From assembly GCF_009687865.1 (NCBI RefSeq), contig NZ_BLAE01000033.1, forward strand, positions 124,001 through 188,000: DNA of 64,000 bases. Reading direction: 5' to 3'. The position numbers and the translations under genes are program-made. A model generated the notes under the pieces. That model made no database searches. It saw nothing but the letters and a program-made list of their open reading frames with translations, and was not told the DNA's origin. Below, in pieces: positions 63,015-64,000 of this stretch. Source of the stretch: Acrocarpospora macrocephala (GTDB lineage Bacteria > Actinomycetota > Actinomycetes > Streptosporangiales > Streptosporangiaceae). The stretch's first letter is position 1, and every line of letters begins with the position of its first letter.

Positions 63015-63878
63015 TCAGGACGCGAGCACGTCGCGCCAGGAGTATTCCGGCTCGAACCCCAGCTCCTGCCGGGCCCGGGTGATATCGAGCGCGCTCTCGT
63101 AGCCGTCCAGCGGGCGCCGCACCGGCACGCCCGGGAACACCTCCGCCGCCAGTTCGGCCGTGGGCCGGTCCATCAGTGTGTCCCGCGCGGCGATCACGTA
63201 CGACGGGGCGCCGGTCACGTCGGCGAGCAGGCCGCGGCGGCACGCCTGCGCGACGTCGCGGTCGTCGATGTAGCCCCACAGGTCGAACACCCTGGTCAGC
63301 GGGTCGGCCCAGTAGCTGGGCAGCTTGGGGTAGTCGGCGGCGGCGTGGATGTTGGACAGCCGCAACGAGACGATCGGGATGCCCGACCACGCCGAGATGT
63401 GCTCGGCCATCGTCTCGCCGACCACCTTCGACAGCGCGTAGGTCGACAGCGGGTACGGGTAGTGGTCCTCGTCCACGGGCAGGTAGCGCGGCGGGGCGTC
63501 CGGGGCGAACGGGAACCCCAGCGCGGTCTCGCTGGAGGCCCACACGATCCGGCCGACGCCGAGCTTGGCGGCCGCAAGGAAGACGTTGGCGTTCATGGCG
63601 TTGTTGGTGTTGAGCGTCCGGGCGTCGGTGAAGTAGCCGGGCGCGGGGATCGCCGCCAGGTGGACGACGCCGTCCACGCCGGTCAGCGCGTCGACGGTGT
63701 CCCCGAAGTCGGTCAGGTCCGCGCGCAGCAGCGGCGTGCCGAGCTGTTCCCACAGCTCACCGCGGTCGCCGGGCGCGCCGGCCACGTCGACGGCCCGCAC
63801 CTCGTGCCCGTGGGCGAGCAGGTCCTGGAGCACGGCCCGCCCGGCCTTGCCACTCGCTCCTGTAACCGCGATCTTCAC
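63015..63878 (-). CDS. NAD-dependent epimerase/dehydratase (SDR family)
   Basis: A 287-residue extended SDR. Cofactor motif VTGASGKAGRAVLQDL (about 5-20), the Asp VDVAG, GVDGVVHLAAIP near 68, the catalytic Ser in VWASSETALG and Tyr-Lys in STYALSKVVGE (about 144-154). It resembles uronate dehydrogenases and sugar epimerases. It lies 7 bases after the convergent LacI stop. An imperfect CGAAAGTT...AACTATCG repeat lies upstream of its start (63935-63956), suggesting that it belongs to the same LacI regulon. Confidence 0.9.
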   Translation of the reverse strand: MKIAVTGASGKAGRAVLQDLLAHGHEVRAVDVAGAPGDRGELWEQLGTPLLRADLTDFGDTVDALTGVDGVVHLAAIPAPGYFTDARTLNTNNAMNANVFLAAAKLGVGRIVWASSETALGFPFAPDAPPRYLPVDEDHYPYPLSTYALSKVVGETMAEHISAWSGIPIVSLRLSNIHAAADYPKLPSYWADPLTRVFDLWGYIDDRDVAQACRRGLLADVTGAPSYVIAARDTLMDRPTAELAAEVFPGVPVRRPLDGYESALDITRARQELGFEPEYSWRDVLAS

Positions 63879-63934
63879 GGCAGGCCTCGCTTTCGTTCCG
63901 GAATCGCAGAGACCTACGGTAGTAGATCGGGTAC

Positions 63935-63956
63935 CGAAAGTTCGTCGAAACTATCG
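63935..63956. promoter_or_regulatory. Probable LacI operator of the epimerase gene
   Basis: CGAAAGTT (63935-63942) and AACTATCG (63949-63956) form an inverted repeat with 7 of 8 pairs matching and a 6-base spacer. The half-site matches the operators at 61699-61718. It lies 57 bases upstream of the minus-strand epimerase start. Confidence 0.65.
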
Positions 63957-64000
63957 AGCCCTCGAATTCAGCGGCCAGACCGCCCTGACAGGCAAAAATG

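Overview
The window looks like chromosomal DNA of a filamentous actinomycete. G+C is very high almost throughout, GTG and TTG starts are common, stop/start overlaps (ATGA, GTGA) abound, and the gene content is typical: SARP/BTAD regulators, an MbtH protein, a Tat-type secreted hydrolase, a LacI-controlled sugar ABC importer and DUF6232. A Streptosporangiales-type organism is plausible, but I cannot fix the genus. I see no rRNA, tRNA, transposase or CRISPR array.

Region 1 (1 to about 14.7 kb) is the edge of a hybrid PKS-NRPS cluster. On the minus strand, a one-module PKS with the unusual order KS-AT-KR-DH-ACP is followed by an MbtH protein, a luciferase-like monooxygenase and the beginning of an adenylation enzyme that runs off the left edge. 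On the plus strand are an exporter, an alpha/beta hydrolase and an SbnA/SbnB pair that should make L-2,3-diaminopropionate as a building block. A SARP regulator and a tiny LuxR-type protein lie between. The same inverted repeat (TGGCGA-N4-TCGCCA) occurs in both divergent promoter regions, so the halves are probably co-regulated. A rhomboid protease and a DUF418 membrane protein close the region.

Region 2 (16.1 to 18.0 kb) is a patch of clearly lower G+C holding a predicted HExxH metallopeptidase and a small single-span membrane protein, probably acquired by transfer.

Region 3 (18.6 to 35.9 kb) is the most striking part. It is an eleven-gene same-strand operon, most genes joined by four-base ATGA overlaps. 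It encodes a radical-SAM activase-like protein, a coiled-coil protein, a CbxX-type AAA+ ATPase, a zinc-ribbon protein with a degenerate vWA-like domain, a small GTPase, a GAP1-like GTPase partner, an Hsp70/actin-fold ATPase, a second coiled-coil protein, an exported membrane-anchored vWA protein, a large CHAT protease with six 57-residue repeats, and a serine alpha/beta hydrolase. Three different NTPases, adaptors and two hydrolytic effectors suggest an NTP-regulated conflict or self-destruction system. I know of no described system with this exact composition.

Region 4 (36.1 to 44.1 kb) is an eight-gene one-carbon and methyl-cycle operon: MTHFR C-terminal-like protein, MTHFR, a methyltransferase, a MetE-like protein lacking the N-terminal half, MetK, PurU, an adenosine-kinase-like enzyme and FolD. 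It looks like a dedicated SAM-supply and methylation cassette and ends at a strong hairpin.

Region 5 (44.1 to 55.6 kb) is a mixture: a small secreted protein, a large BTAD-ATPase regulator, a BASS-family transporter, hydrolases, an MFS exporter, a lipoprotein, a repetitive secreted protein, and a TetR/hydrolase pair around a palindromic operator. Two adjacent genes at 51.5 to 52.5 kb carry the same short glycine-rich motif at opposite protein ends, reminiscent of paired amyloid-signalling motifs.

Region 6 (55.6 to 64 kb) holds an SPFH-domain protein and a sugar-utilisation locus: ABC importer, intracellular GH5 glycosidase, LacI repressor and an NAD-dependent epimerase/dehydrogenase. CGAAA/TTTCG-type palindromes sit at its promoters.
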